Source: Delphinapterus leucas (lineage: Eukaryota; Chordata; Mammalia; Artiodactyla; Monodontidae). Taken from it: a DNA stretch of 64,000 bases. Shown piece after piece: positions 1 through 11,639 of the stretch. Position 1 is the stretch's first letter; the number at the start of each line of letters is the position of its first letter. Made by a program: the position numbers and the translations under genes. Under the pieces are notes generated by a model that had not been told where the DNA came from, did not search any database, and was given only the letters and a program-made list of their open reading frames with translations. The stretch spans positions 8,129,604 through 8,193,603 of the forward strand of contig NW_022098004.1 in assembly GCF_002288925.2 (NCBI RefSeq), given 5' to 3'.

Positions 1-975
1 ATTTTCATTTGTCTCAGGGTACTTTCTGATTCATCTTTTGATATCTTCTTTGACCCAATGATTTTCAGGGGAGTGTTGCTTAATGTGTTTGTGGATTTTT
101 CCATTTTCCTTGTTATTGGTTTTTAGTTTCATACATTATAGTCAGAAAAGATACTTGATATGATTTCAGTCTTCTTAAATTTGTTAAGGCTTGCTTTGTG
201 GTCCAACATATTCTCTATCCTGGGGAATGTTCCATGCATACTTGAGAAGAATGTGTATTTTGGTGCTGCTGAATCTTGGCTTTCTGTAATGCATTCAGCC
301 ACTTTAGTTTAGAGAATTTCGTCCATTTATGTTTAAAGTACTTATTGATAGGTAAGGCCATTTAGTTCATTGTTTCATGATTTTTTTCCCCACTTCCTTT
401 CTTCCTCTGTGATTTATTTTTCTGTAGTGGTATATTTTAATTCCTGTTTCTTTATAGTTTGGTATCTACTGTAGGTTTTTGCTTTGTGGTTACTATGAGG
501 CTTACATAAAACATCTTATTGATGTAACAGTCTATTTTAAGCTGATAACAAGTTAACTTCAATTGCATTCAAAGACTCTACACTTCTACTTCTCACATTT
601 TACACTATTGATGTCACAGTTTACATCTTTTTATGTTGTATATCCATTGACAAATTATAGCTCTAGTTGTTTTTAGTATCATTGCTTTTTTAACTTTCAT
701 ACTGGAAATAAAAGTGATTTACACTTCACCAGTACCATATTTGGGTATTCTGAATTTGACTATATATTTAACTTTACCAGTGAGTGTTATACTTTTTTAT
801 GTTTTCATGTTGTTACTTAGTGTCCTTTTGTTTCAACTTGAAGAACTCCCTTAAGCATTTCTTGTAAGGTAGGTCTGGTGGTGATGAACCCCATTAGCTT
901 TTGTTTGTCTGGGAATGTCTTTTATCCCTCCTTCATTTCTGAAGGACAGTTTTGCCAGGTATAGTATTACTTGAC
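1..975 (-). mobile_element. Old L1 (L1M-type) fragment, antisense, continues past the window edge
   Basis: The strand as given matches the reverse complement of old mammalian L1 sequence. Recognisable landmarks are the run about a mapped 'ttgttaaggcttg' and 'gaatgttccatgcatacttg' near 185-245, the 'aggcttacataaaacatctt' block near 500, and 'aggtaggtctggtggtgatg' near 868. There is no open frame of note, so any ORF2 coding potential has decayed. The left end is cut by the window. Subfamily not assigned. Confidence 0.75.
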
Positions 976-3050
976 CATGGTTTTTAGTTAGGTGCCCTCT
1001 TCAAGGGCAAGGACCTGGGAGTCTTGCCCAGAATAGATCCTCCATCTACAACAGTGCAATAGAGAAATGAATGCACATGGGACTCAACCAACTGGTGAAG
1101 GTCCAGCCCTAAAATTCAGGCCTCTGATATCAAGAGACTTCCTGCTTTCAGAGATCATTTCCAGACTAATGGCTCCTTTAATGGAGTGGCTTCTGGCTCA
1201 CTCCCCCAGGCAACAGGCAACAGGAGTGACTGGATTGGTAGACACTAGATTTTCACTGGGGGTTGTAAAAGCCACACTCCCTAATGAGAAACAATGTAGG
1301 GACTAGATCCAGGAAACCAGCCCAGTTGGTAACACCCTTGTAAAAGAGACTGATAAATAAATAAGCAAGCCATCTAGCTTTTCTTCTCCTCAGCAAATGA
1401 GATGGAACAGCTGGCCTTGGAAAGAGGCCCTGTGCTTTGTTAACTGGAAACAGATTAGCAAACTCAATCAGGCTGACCAGTTTTTCAGTCCATGGCCTTG
1501 CAACATTTGAAAAAGGGAATTTTTATTAAAAGTTTCTCTGGCAAGGGCCAGGCAACAAATGGCACTAGCTTGCCCTGAATGTTTCATGCTGGTGGGTAAA
1601 AATACTTTTTTGAGGGGGGGATTCTTATCTTTAACTTTCCTATGGGTCTTTGACAAAAACCTCAGGGAATTCTACAGCGTGCATGTTGTCAGTATTTTAA
1701 TCAGTTTCAGCTGTCAAAACTCTTGTAACCCGCCTCTTCTATTTAAAATGTGTCTTCTAGGCATAAAATAATTAAAGGTGCAGGGCCATACAGCAGGCTC
1801 AGAGCCATCGCGATGTGACAAAACCCTCTGGATGAAAGGTATTATTTCAGGAAGTTTTAAATATAAATTTTGTTTTGTCACAAGGCTGCAGGGCACACAT
1901 TTTCTATACTGTCAAGCTTGATAGTAACAATATTTATATTTCAAATAAGAAGATTAAATTGCAGTCTTCTGTGTTCCTGCTTCTCGTCAATTTTTTTTTA
2001 CTAGTTTATCATAGTGCTGCATTCTCAGTATGTCATCATCATACCTTTTTTTTTTGCTGACAATACTTTAATTTTATTGAAATATTTTGTCTTTCACTGT
2101 CAATCTCAGGGCTGAAATAACGAAGGCAGACAGCCACACCACTCGGGTTTGGTTGTTTTACAAATGTCTTGTTTTACACCTTGTTGAAGGTTTGGTGAAG
2201 GAAATGCAAAACAACACCACCATACCAAATAACAGACGCGCTCAGACCAATGTGTTTAGCTCATGTGATGGAGAAAGCTTTGGGTTCTTCACCTGGAGTC
2301 GTGTGTACACCTTTTTATCTCAGGTGTTGGGAAACCAACAGCGAACAGGCAAGGCCAGCGAGCCCCAGGAAGGAGCATTTGTTGTGAATGGCCGCACTGG
2401 CTGCTTTGTGTCAGGGCTTGTTAGCTGCTGCAGCTCAGAGTCTCCAAAGGGGCCAAGGCAGCCCGGGGAGCTTTCTGAGCCATGGGAGCTGATGAGTTTC
2501 TGAGTTTCTGGGCTGGCTCAGTGTCAACCCTTCAACATTGCACTTGACAGAGCTGTTTGGGGGAACTGTGCACGTGAACGACTCTCACACCTGTTGCACC
2601 TGAGCCTGACTATGGCTGGGGGTTCTGGGCCTGCTCACGTGGAAATGGAGGGGACATCCTTGCTTTCAGATGGCAGCTTCCTCTTTCAGAATGGCTGCAC
2701 CCTCTTCTTCCCACTTAGCGCTTTGCTCTGCTGAGGGAGAGTCAACTGGTTGATCAGAACTCTTCTCCCCTCCCCCAGTCTATGGAGTTTGACCTTTTTC
2801 AAGTCAACTAGGCCCAAGGAACGTAGTCTCATCTCTGAGATGACAAATCACAGAGGAGCAGAAATTTTTCACTCTTTGCCCATGGCAGACATCCGTAATC
2901 AATCTCAGCACTTTAACACTCAACCAGCTGCATCCTCAGATTCCCTTGCAACCTAGCTCCCTAGGCAGTGAATTATTTTTGCCTCATCAGTTCCCTCTGC
3001 AGGGCCCAGGGCACCAGTCCCGGCACATGTGTCCCATCTCAGGACTCAAG
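976..3050. other. Unique DNA, no gene seen
   Basis: No repeat family or coding signature was recognised. A 138-codon open frame at 2087-2503 and several frames of 60-80 codons are present. None shows splice-flanked structure, a recognisable domain or a homologue I know, so they are treated as chance frames. Confidence 0.5.
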
Positions 3051-3064
3051 CAACAGTGCCATTT
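3051..3064. repeat. Left target-site duplication of SINE
   Basis: The 14-bp flank starting caacagtgcc matches the right flank at 3411-3424 (caacactgcc...) at 13 of 14 positions. This brackets the SINE as a retroposed insertion. Confidence 0.8.
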
Positions 3065-3410
3065 TTATTTTAATTAATTTATTTTATTTAGTTGGTTGTG
3101 CCAGATCTTATTTGTGGCAGGCGTGCTCCTTAGTTGCGGCAGGTGTGCTCCTTAGATGTGGCTCACGGGCTCCTTAGTTGCAGCACATGTGCTCCTTAGT
3201 TGTGGCTGGCAGTCTCCTTAGTTGTGGCTCACGGGCTTCTTAGTTGCAGCAGGTGGGCTCCTTAGTTGTGGCTTGCCGGCTCCTTAGTTGTGGTATGTGA
3301 ACTCTTCGTTGCGGCATACCTGTGGGATCTAGTTCCCTGATCAGGTATCAAACCTGGACCCCCTGCATTGGGAGCGTGGAGTCTTAACCACTGTGCCACC
3401 AGGGAAGTCC
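3065..3410 (-). mobile_element. CHR-1-type tRNA-derived SINE with expanded internal array
   Basis: Read on the minus strand it begins with the typical cetartiodactyl SINE head 'acttccctggtggcacagtg'. It continues through a tRNA-like region with 'caggtttgatacctgatcag' (degenerate B-box area) and ends in an A/T-rich tail at 3065-3090. The body between tail and tRNA head holds nine 22-bp units (3126-3323), far more than the two or three I see in the copy at 15709. Flanked by a 14-bp near-perfect target-site duplication. Confidence 0.85.
3126..3323 (-). repeat. Nine-unit 22-bp tandem array inside the SINE
   Basis: The motif 'ctccttagttg' or a one-to-three-base variant recurs at 3126, 3148, 3170, 3192, 3214, 3236, 3258, 3280 and 3302, exactly 22 bp apart each time. 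On the minus strand each unit is a variant of 'gccacaactaaggagcc' plus five bases. Units differ from each other, but spacing is invariant, so there has been no net indel since expansion. Confidence 0.95.
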
Positions 3411-3424
3411 CAACACTGCCATTT
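3411..3424. repeat. Right target-site duplication of SINE
   Basis: Matches 3051-3064 at 13 of 14 positions. Confidence 0.8.
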
Positions 3425-3764
3425 AAATGTTGCACTTCACAGCCCCAACTAAATCACGTTTTAACCATATTTCCATTCACAAAGTCCTTTCATATCCTGA
3501 TCATACATGGCAGCTTGGAGTTTTTAAAAGCCCCAAAGTGAAAGCTGCCAAGCATAGAGTCACTTCCACGTCTGTCTGTGGAAGGGAGGCACAGGAGAGG
3601 CCCACATTCTGCATGGAAGGCGACTACAGCCGGGGCACACACACTTGGAGGTGAGGTTCACTGGAGGCTGTCTTTAGAATCCGGCTATTACAAGACCACT
3701 CACCAATCTGGGTTATGACACTTGACTCATGTAGAAGGATTTCCTATTAGATCAGTTCAAAAGT

Positions 3765-4040
3765 GACCTTTTTGCTTTTGTGTTAAAACCCAAACTCTTT
3801 AGCGTAACTATCAAGGCATCTCACAGTTTAGCCTACATTCTCCCAGTGTCAAGCTATGTTCTTTCAACATATGAAATTATCTTTGAAGCACTTATTTTCT
3901 TCAAGTTCCTCATCTTCACCCACCCCATGTGATCACCTAGTTATTCTGGAAGATCCAGTTCTAATGACTCTTACCATCTGCCCCTAGCAGAGCCAGAATG
4001 ACTTATTCCCTCCCCTGGGCTCTTATAGGACCATGGAAGG
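3765..4040 (+). mobile_element. L2 fragment
   Basis: Contains the L2 landmark 'aaaacccaaactctttagcg' followed by the 'caaggcatctcacagttt' stretch and the downstream CT-rich section. Strongly diverged, as expected for an ancient LINE2. Preceded by about 340 bp (3425-3764) in which I see nothing. Confidence 0.7.
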
Positions 4041-4884
4041 GAAGAGAAGGAGAAAAGGGGGATGGAGGAAGTTATTTGCATGAATTGTGGACAAGAGGGA
4101 AGGCCCTATAGTTTGAACCAGTGATTAGATGAACATAGACTTAAAGATTGAAAACTTTTTTTTTCAGTGTGTACACACACACACGCACACACAGACACTG
4201 ACGTTCAAAGGACAGAAGCTGAATCAGACCTTATTCTTGAAGGAAGATTTTTTTCCCATGTCTAAACTACAGTGATCTGGAAACCTATTGATAATATCAC
4301 CCTGTTTAAACTTATGCCACTATAACATTTTCCAGAATACAAACGCTGTCTGTCAAATGCATGCCACGTGTCACCTTGTACGTGGAAAGGGAAACTAAAG
4401 TATTGGTTAAATCTAAGTCATTCACTGTACCAGGCAAGTTCAATGTCTATCTCCCTTTATCTTTACATCTTACAGTGATCTTCAGTGGCAAAGAACAGCT
4501 TAAGCAAAAGTAAAAGGGGGTTAGAAGAAAGGTACAGAGAGGTCTTATAGAAGCCGAGGAGAGGAAGTGTAAGCAAACCTCACTGGGCATGGGAACTGGG
4601 ACCAGAATATTGTCCGTGGAAGCAAGAAGTACCCCCTCCCGGAGTTGTATCAGCTTTTGTGCCTAATTCTATACAGGTGTCTCCCCTCTTTCTCTCTCTC
4701 TCCCTGCATTTCATTTGTTGCAAACCAGGTTTCTTCACCTCACTGCATGTGATCCAAACGTGGCCATAACATGGAAAAGTTTATATTCCCCACGGCCACA
4801 ACTTAAGACTCAGGGTTTCTATGTTTGTTTGTTTGTTTTCATAATACATATACAGATGTTTAATGAATGGATGTACATTCGTGC
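4041..4884. other. Unique DNA with a short CA run
   Basis: No gene or repeat family recognised. An imperfect CA dinucleotide run lies at about 4172-4195 and a TTTG run at 4823-4839. Confidence 0.5.
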
Positions 4885-5045
4885 ATATACATAGCTTTTT
4901 AAAAATTGAAATATAGTTGATTTACAATGTTGTGTTAGTTTCAGGTGTACAGCAAGGCAACTCAGTTATACATACAAACATATCTATTTCTTTTCAGATT
5001 CTTTTCCCTCATAGGTTGTTACAAAATAGTTATGTCTTGATTCCA
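4885..5045 (-). mobile_element. L1 3' UTR fragment (cetartiodactyl L1 lineage)
   Basis: Contains 'gatttacaatgttgtgttag' and the following 'acagcaaggcaactcag' section. These also occur, diverged, at the left end of the L1 at 52879 and in reverse in the L1 tail at 57138-57360. Only the 3' end is present. Confidence 0.75.
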
Positions 5046-7209
5046 TATTCCCAAGGGGGAGAATCTGATTGGTCTAGCTGGCCACCCAATATTTTCCCTG
5101 GGACAAGTGGCCATGTTTGGTTCAAAGGGACATGACCACTGTAACCGGGACTGGGGACTTCAATTGCCACTGTGTGTTTTTAGAGGCTCCTTCATGTATA
5201 ATGTATTGTGGGGGCATATTTTCAGATGAAAGATTATGGGATGGCTGGGAAGAGGTCTGAAGATGCTTACTGAGCCTTGTCATTTTATCGACAAGAAAAT
5301 GGAATTTCAGAGACTTTATTTTTGGAGAAACAGACTCTTCCTCAGACTGTACATTTAACACAGAGGCGGTCTTAATAGGCCACAACTCAGTATCTACGTC
5401 AGCCCAACATCTCAGGATCTAGACATTATTTCCAAACACCAGCCTTTTGTTTTTTCTCTTTTTGTTTAATCACAGAGGGGACCATCATTATGACACAGAC
5501 CATTTAATTTAGGGTTGACAGATCAATGACATGACCAGTATAGGGCATAAAAGAAAAGACACTTCCTAAAACTCCTGGAGGGGACATCACTAACCTCTGG
5601 TTTCGTAACCAGAAATTCATAAGGATAGAAGTCATTAGAAAAAAATGATCTTTTTTTCAAACAGGTGATTAATAGACCTGAAATTACTGGCAAAGGAGGG
5701 TTATCAAGAGCCAAAGGACTCATTCTTAAGCTTAAGCAATAATGTGTCACAGGGCGGTTTTCAAAGTTATACTCCATTTAGAAAAGTCTGACAGAGCCCG
5801 TTCTAGTTCACCTCCATCTATCAAATACCTTTTCAGGCTTCACTGAGAAACTTAAATAGTCTCTGTTTTTAAAAAAAGAAAAAGAAAAAGAAAAGAAAAC
5901 CAAAACCAAAACCAAACCGATATTCCAATGTTGTCAAATCACAGAGTAGGATTTGTAGGGATTTATCATGTGGATCTAACCCATTTTCCAAAGAAATATA
6001 TAAGGGGACTCACCCAAACACAGAGAACACAGAACTTTTTCGAAAGCTATAACCAAGCTATTTAGAAGGAACAGAAAAATACACGTAACAGGCTTCTACG
6101 AAGCAAGTTAATATGGGTGATCTCTAGTCAACTACCTATAGGAGGCCTGGTCGGAATATTTATGTAATTCCACATCATCCCTAAGTCAGTTCCTCAGGAC
6201 CTGCGAAGAAGGGGAGACATTTTGAGTTAGATGTTTCCTGAGTAAAACAGATTTTTAAAAAACTGGCACAAGCTCAAGAAAAGAGGCAGCGTTCTACCTA
6301 GCACTAGAATCGTGCTTTAAGGAGGAATTTATCTATTAGAGGCTCTTAGTAATAGGATGTGGGGAATTACCAGAGCAAGTGGAGATTCAGTCCTTTCTGG
6401 GGAGAAGAGAAGCAGCAGGGAAGAATGAGGAGGGGAGAAATGGGCTCATATCCAGCTCTGCCATGGAGTGTTATTGACAGCACCAGCAAATGAATCAGGA
6501 AGCTCACGGGTTTGATGACGAGGAAGCTGTCGCTTTCCCTGCTGAGACTGACATGCCTCATGCCATCAGTATAATTGATGTCTGTTCAATAATACCCAGC
6601 CCTGTCCCAGAATCTGTGCAAGAACATCTGACAGTTATATCAAACTTAAAAGTGAGATGCTAGGGAGGAAAGTGTCCAGATGGACACAGATGTTCTCAGA
6701 CAAAATAAGATTTTTAAAAAAAATATTCAAAGCTGTTTAACAGATGTCACATTCCACAAAGTAATGGTTCATGGTGCACATGCTGGTTCTAAAGAAAGGG
6801 TTGGTGCTGGCCTGGGCACCAGGGCCCTGAGAGTCATTTGTCCCAGACCTGGCTTAAGTTTGTGGGCGGCCAATGTGGTTCCCTCCAGGGGAAGTGTGCC
6901 TTTCTTCCTGAACCATCGGTGAGCGTTTGTTCAGCACAAGAAGTGGTCTCCTTTTAGCTTTAGTCATTAAGTCACCTCAGAGGAGACTGAACACCTAAAG
7001 GGCCAGATCTTTGCCCAACCTGAAGTTCCTACATTCCTGATTTCTGATCTAAAAGATAAATGCAGCAGGTGAGAAGCATGTCGGGTGGCACCAGAGAACA
7101 GTTTAGCAAGTAATCTCTCCAGCAGATGCATGAGCGAAGGCTGTGGAATTGCTCAGAAGGACACTAATGATGGCACAGCTACCAGGAAAGCTTCATAGAG
7201 GGGAAGGCC
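5046..7209. other. Unique DNA, no gene seen
   Basis: No repeat family or exon was recognised. An A-rich stretch of AAAAG and AACCAAAA units sits at about 5868-5920. Short open frames of up to 87 codons in several frames show no domain. Confidence 0.5.
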
Positions 7210-7232
7210 TGATCCGGGGTCTGTTTAGGAGA

Positions 7233-7296
7233 GAGGTCGGCAAAGAAAGGCCCACGAGCCACATCTGCCCTGCCACCTGTTTTTGTAAATAAATTT
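7233..7296. mobile_element. Partial hAT-type MITE
   Basis: Matches the left part of the elements at 16599 and 20863: 'aggtcggcaaa' near the end, then 'cacctgtttttgtaaataaa'. It stops where the L1 fragment begins, so the rest was lost or displaced. Confidence 0.65.
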
Positions 7297-7775
7297 ATAT
7301 ACGTGAACTATTATTCCGCCTTTAAAAAAAGAAGGAAATTCTTCAGTTTGTGATAACATGGATGAAGCTGGGGGACCTCTAAGTGAAATAAGTAAAATAA
7401 GCCAGATACAGAAAGACATGAGCTCGCGTATATGTGGAATCTTAAAAAGTTAAATTCATAGAATCAGAGAGCAGAATGGTAGTTGCCATGGGCTGGGGGA
7501 TGGGAGGAAACTGGGAGGTTTTGGTCGAAGGGCACAAAGTTTGAGTTATAAGGTGAATAAGTTCTGGGGACCTCATGTACAGCATGGTGACTGTACTTAA
7601 TAATCGTGTGTTGTATATTTGGAATTTGCTAATAGAATAAGTCTTAAGTGTTCCCATCACAAAAAGGAAATGGTAACTGTGGGAGGTGAGGTGATAGATA
7701 TTAGCTTGATTGTGGTAACCATTTCAGAATGTGTACATACATAGATTCATCAAGTTGTACACCTTAAGTGTACAG
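7297..7775 (+). mobile_element. L1 3'-end fragment (L1MA-like)
   Basis: Recognisable L1MA-type 3' end. It has 'gataacatggatgaagctgg', 'tatatgtggaatcttaaaaa', 'ggtagttgccatgggctggg', 'gtacagcatggtgactgtac' and 'atcaagttgtacaccttaa' in order. It lies directly against the truncated MITE at left and a MER2-like piece at right. Confidence 0.85.
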
Positions 7776-7861
7776 CTGAATAACATGGGCGTGAACTGTG
7801 CACGTCCTCTTATATTGTACATAGACTTTTTTCAATAAATGCATACAGTACTACAAGATCT
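7776..7861 (+). mobile_element. MER2-like (Tigger-derived) fragment
   Basis: The run 'gctgaataacatgggcgtga' then 'ttttttcaataaatgcatac' and 'cagtactacaagatctgt' follows the MER2 consensus in order. It is truncated at the right. Confidence 0.65.
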
Positions 7862-8364
7862 GTATTTCATTACTAGTAACCTTCATTATTACGACCTCGT
7901 GCTCAGACTCTTGACACTTTTTAGCCTCTCTCATCCCCAAAAGAAAGCACCTGAGTTTCCATTCTTGTTCCTTTGGATACTAAGGGCACAGAATTTGCTT
8001 AAGCAGCAGGTGAGGTTTATTTGACAAAGCAGTTTTCTACCCCAGAAGGCCCGATCAGCCCCATGAGGCAAAAGCCTGTTAAATCAATCTCTGTGGAGTT
8101 GGATGGCAGGGTCTGTTACATCATTGTCAGCTTTCTTGGATCCACAGAGGGGAAATCCTCCCCCCAACTCTTTGAGATCTCTCCTTTCAAAGGAAAGGAG
8201 TTTAAATCCAGACTAGAATGGGCTCTCAAGCCAGGGGTCAGTGAAGTTCCCCAACAGAGGAGTCAGGGTGTTGTGGATGTTGTCTGTGGATTCGTGTCCA
8301 GTAAACCCGCTCCCAACAGCAAGCTCATTGCATTCAATTTTTTATTTATTTTCATGTTTCCATC
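7862..8364. other. Unique DNA, no gene seen
   Basis: A 267-codon open frame starts at 8021 but is carried through the antisense SINE at 8365-8574. Its non-SINE part (about 115 codons) has no recognisable domain. Confidence 0.5.
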
Positions 8365-8574
8365 TTTTTTTGGGGGGGGGGGTGGGTTCACGGGCCTCTC
8401 ACTGCTGTGGCCTCTCCCGTCGCGGAGCACAGGCTCCGGACGCGCAGGCTCAGCGGCCATGGCTCACGGGCCCAGCTGCTCCGCGACATGTGGGATCTCC
8501 CCGGACCGGGGCACGAACCCGCGTCCCCTGCATCGGCAGGCGGACTCTCAACCACTGCGCCACCAGGGAAGTCC
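8365..8574 (-). mobile_element. CHR-2 SINE with a G-tract tail junction
   Basis: On the minus strand it reads from 'acttccctggtggcgcagtg' through 'gttcgtgccccggtccgggg' to 'gaggcccgtgaacccacc' and a short A run. Other copies here end in 'gtaccgc' plus a long A run. This copy instead has a run of about ten G on the plus strand (8372-8382) next to seven T. Confidence 0.93.
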
Positions 8575-9549
8575 TCCATCATCTTTAAGTAGTCCATGCA
8601 CCTCAGGGGGAAATTACTCCGTCTGCAATATCAAAGGTAAACTGGGTTCATCCAAGGAAATTGCCTCTCCTACCAGTGGTCATTCCATGAAGAGCAAGCA
8701 CACCACTGGGCCAATGGGGTACATGAAACAGTTTTCTGGGGGCTTCCTCACTCTTCTGGGGGAATTTTCCAGAGCCGTGCTGTATAATAAGATGGTCTGT
8801 CCACCTGGGGTGAGTCCAAATTGACCTCAGATCTCAAAGACTTAGTGTGAAAAAATAACGCAGAATCTCTTATTAATACTTTTTACTGTTGATTTCATGT
8901 TGAAATACCAGTCTTTTGCATATATTGGGTTAAATAAAATCTATTTTAGTAAATTTAATTTCATCTGCTTCTTTTCACTTTCAAAAAAGTGAACACTGGG
9001 CAATTAAACATTAGCGTGTGTCTTGCATTCTTCTGGACAGAGCTGTTTGAAAGTGACCCCCTCTCATCTTTGGGGCATGGCTGTATGAAACTAGAGGTCA
9101 GTAATGCTGCAGCCACACGGGGAGAGGGGCAGAGTGAGGAACCAGAGCCAGAGCATGGTGTTCAAAGAACCTCTGTGCTTCCAGTTATGTGACCCAATGG
9201 GTAACCACACGGTTCAAGCGAGTCTGAGATAGGGCTTACTCTTACTTGCTGTGGAAAGAATTTAAACCATACATGGCCAAAGCCTGGGATCTCCCAAGTC
9301 TTGTGACCAAGGTCTGAAGGAACTGGGCAGGAAGCATGGGTTCAGCCTCTCAAAGTTGTGATAAAGTGTTTCCAGAAGGTTGAACTATCAGTGATGCTTT
9401 GGAACTGGGAGCCTACCTGTGAGGATAAGGTCCTGAAAGGAGACTATAGGGAAAATACAGAGCCTGGGCCTTCTGGCCTTCCAACAACAATAATGATGGA
9501 CACCTCCCCAACAATTGCTGCAGGAGAAGATGAGGCTCACTCAACCTGA
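8575..9549. other. Unique DNA, no gene seen
   Basis: Nothing recognised on either strand. Open frames are 67 codons or shorter outside the SINE-spanning ones. Confidence 0.5.
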
Positions 9550-10030
9550 GCAGGCAGGGTGACTGTGCTGGGAGCTGCCCTCTGCGCCTCCAAGGCACTC
9601 TCCACCCTTCTACACCCTGCCCCCCTGGAAAGCAGGATTTATCAACAGAATCCTTGCTGTCTGCCTCTTAGTTGGGTTTAGCCAATGGGGAGCACCAGGA
9701 AGAGAGGAGAAAGAGGGAGGAGAGCGTGATTGGGGTATTTGTTCTTCTGACTCCTTCCCTGAAGGTTAACATGAGCTGGTGGCGTTCCTCAACTTAAGAT
9801 CTCAGCTCCTGTCAGGCAGTCCTCGTCTTCCAGGTGCCATATCCCTCCCCCTCTCCCTTGTCCAATTAAGTCTATCAATAATCATGGTGCCATCTTGCTA
9901 ATAGCGCCAAGACCCTAAACCTTGTGGTTTGCCTATACCCTGCCCATACCTTTTTGTTAAACTCTCTTCCAGAGATCCAAGTTGACTGTCGTATCTTTTC
10001 CTTTAGTGACACTGATACAATGGTGCTTCC
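9550..10030 (+). mobile_element. Ancient interspersed repeat, family not assigned
   Basis: The order 'gcaggatttatc', 'gcctcttagttgggtttagc', 'caatggggagcaccaggaag', 'cagctcctgtcaggcagtcc' and a terminal 'cactgatacaatgg' fits a widely dispersed old mammalian repeat I have seen in many genomes. I cannot name the family with confidence. Confidence 0.5.
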
Positions 10031-10979
10031 AACTTTCCTGTGGTTTTCCTTAGACCAGATTATGGGACAAGATTACCAAGGTCACAGAGGGGGCATATTT
10101 CAATATGGAGGATGTCCTATGATCAGAGAATGGAGATGGTACTGGTGGGTTAGGACAGGAAGGTGAAGGGAGTTGGCTCAAGGAATGAGCCATATGTGGG
10201 GGTGAGGGAGATGGACCCTCCCAGGTGATGGTGACTTGCTTTTGGACAGTCAACATGGAAAGCCAGGGAGTACAGGTCAGAATGTCCTGGTTTTCACTCT
10301 TGAGTTGTGACCTACAAACCTGCAAATCACCCTCATATTCGGGATCTTTATGGTGCAGCATAATGCTTCTAGAACCCTGTACCAAAGATCCCACATGTAT
10401 GGGGAGTTCATACTGAATGACACCCCTAGAAATGCCACAAAGATTGAGCTTATGGAGTTAAGGAGCATGTATTGACTCTTTATTACGTGGGTGGGTGGCC
10501 CACTAATATGGTCTGGTTCCACCTAGAGCAAAACTGGAAGGTTAGAGAAATCTGACTTGGACATTCTTACCTCTCTCCCTCTCAACTCTGCTATTTTTCT
10601 TCCTTCTTTCACCTCTTCTTCAGTTTCCTGAGCCTTGGGGTCAGCATTTTTCAAACATCAGTCATTTGTTTGTATACTATTTCAAGATTTTTGCCAAATT
10701 ATTATAACAAATATTGATTTATTTAAAATTCCCTAAACCGACTTGACACACTTGGTTTTTTTTTTTCTTTTAAACTTTACATTACTTTAACTACCTTGTC
10801 CTAAGTATTGACATGTGTGAAACCACAGATTTGGTAACTAAGTTACGATATTTTTTTATACATGCACACAGATGCATAGTAATGGTAATACAAAAACTCA
10901 CATGCCAATTAAGCCATCCCAGGTACCACCTGATCTGCGGTTCCCCCAGCACAAGAAACGTGAAATTGTCAGACACATT
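10031..10979. other. Unique DNA, no gene seen
   Basis: No gene or repeat family recognised. Contains a short T run at about 10757. A 114-codon minus-strand open frame at 10050-10394 has no domain I recognise. Confidence 0.5.
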
Positions 10980-11205
10980 CTGGAATAGCACTGTCCCTCA
11001 GAACTCCATGTAATGAGTGAAGTGTGTCTGTGTCTGCCCTTTCCCATACACAGCCATTAGCCACGTGTAGCTATTAAGCACCTAAAATGTGGCAAATGCA
11101 ACTGTGAAACCGAATGTTTAGTTTATTTAATTTTAATAAATGTTAAGTTTAAATTTGAAGAGCACGTGTGGTGAGTGGCTGCCATGGACAGCAGAGCTCT
11201 GGGGT
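10980..11205. mobile_element. Old DNA-transposon relic
   Basis: Contains 'ccattagccacgtgtagcta' then 'aaaatgtggcaaatgcaact' and ends in 'gagtggctgccatggacag'. The ends are roughly inverted (agccac... / ...gtggctgcc). It looks like a shorter relative of the element at 52318-52625. Confidence 0.55.
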
Positions 11206-11224
11206 ATCTGCGTTTAAAAATAAA

Positions 11225-11400
11225 TCGTAGCAGAAGGGATGAACCTTGTGCCAGATTCTGTATGAGCAATTTACATATTTTTTTCCTTATGTATTCCTAA
11301 GGACCCTGTGAGGGATGTATTACGTCATTCTGGTGGTAGGCGCACGTCAAAGAGGGTTTTCTGTTGCATCCTTAGATACACAATGAAACCATCCTCTGTT
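11225..11400 (-). mobile_element. MIR fragment
   Basis: Antisense MIR order: 'ttgtgccagattctgtatga', 'caatttacat', 'gaccctgtgagggatgt'. Followed by a GA run at 11408-11440. Confidence 0.5.
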
Positions 11401-11639
11401 ATTTACAGAGAGAGAGAGAGAAAGAGGGAGAGGGAGAGAACTGTAAGTGAACAAATTGTCATCCAGTCCCAACCACATTCAAGATTTAAAAGGTTGACAT
11501 TTCCTTTTCTCCTTCTCTCTCCCTTTTTTTTTAAACATCCAGCCTTCTCATTAACCAGATATCTTTATTCTCTAAATATTTACCACCCAAATGAAATTTA
11601 CAGTTTAATTTGCTGTATAAAATCATTTACTGACTGATA

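Noticed and set aside
2087..2503. 138-codon plus-strand frame
   Set aside because: No domain or homologue recognised. Starts in AT-rich DNA without promoter features.
3126..3323. CRISPR-like regular array
   Set aside because: Units are contiguous 22-bp variants with no spacers and lie inside a mammalian SINE.
8021..8824. 267-codon plus-strand open frame
   Set aside because: It is held open by the antisense CHR-2 SINE (8365-8574) and has no domain in its remaining part.
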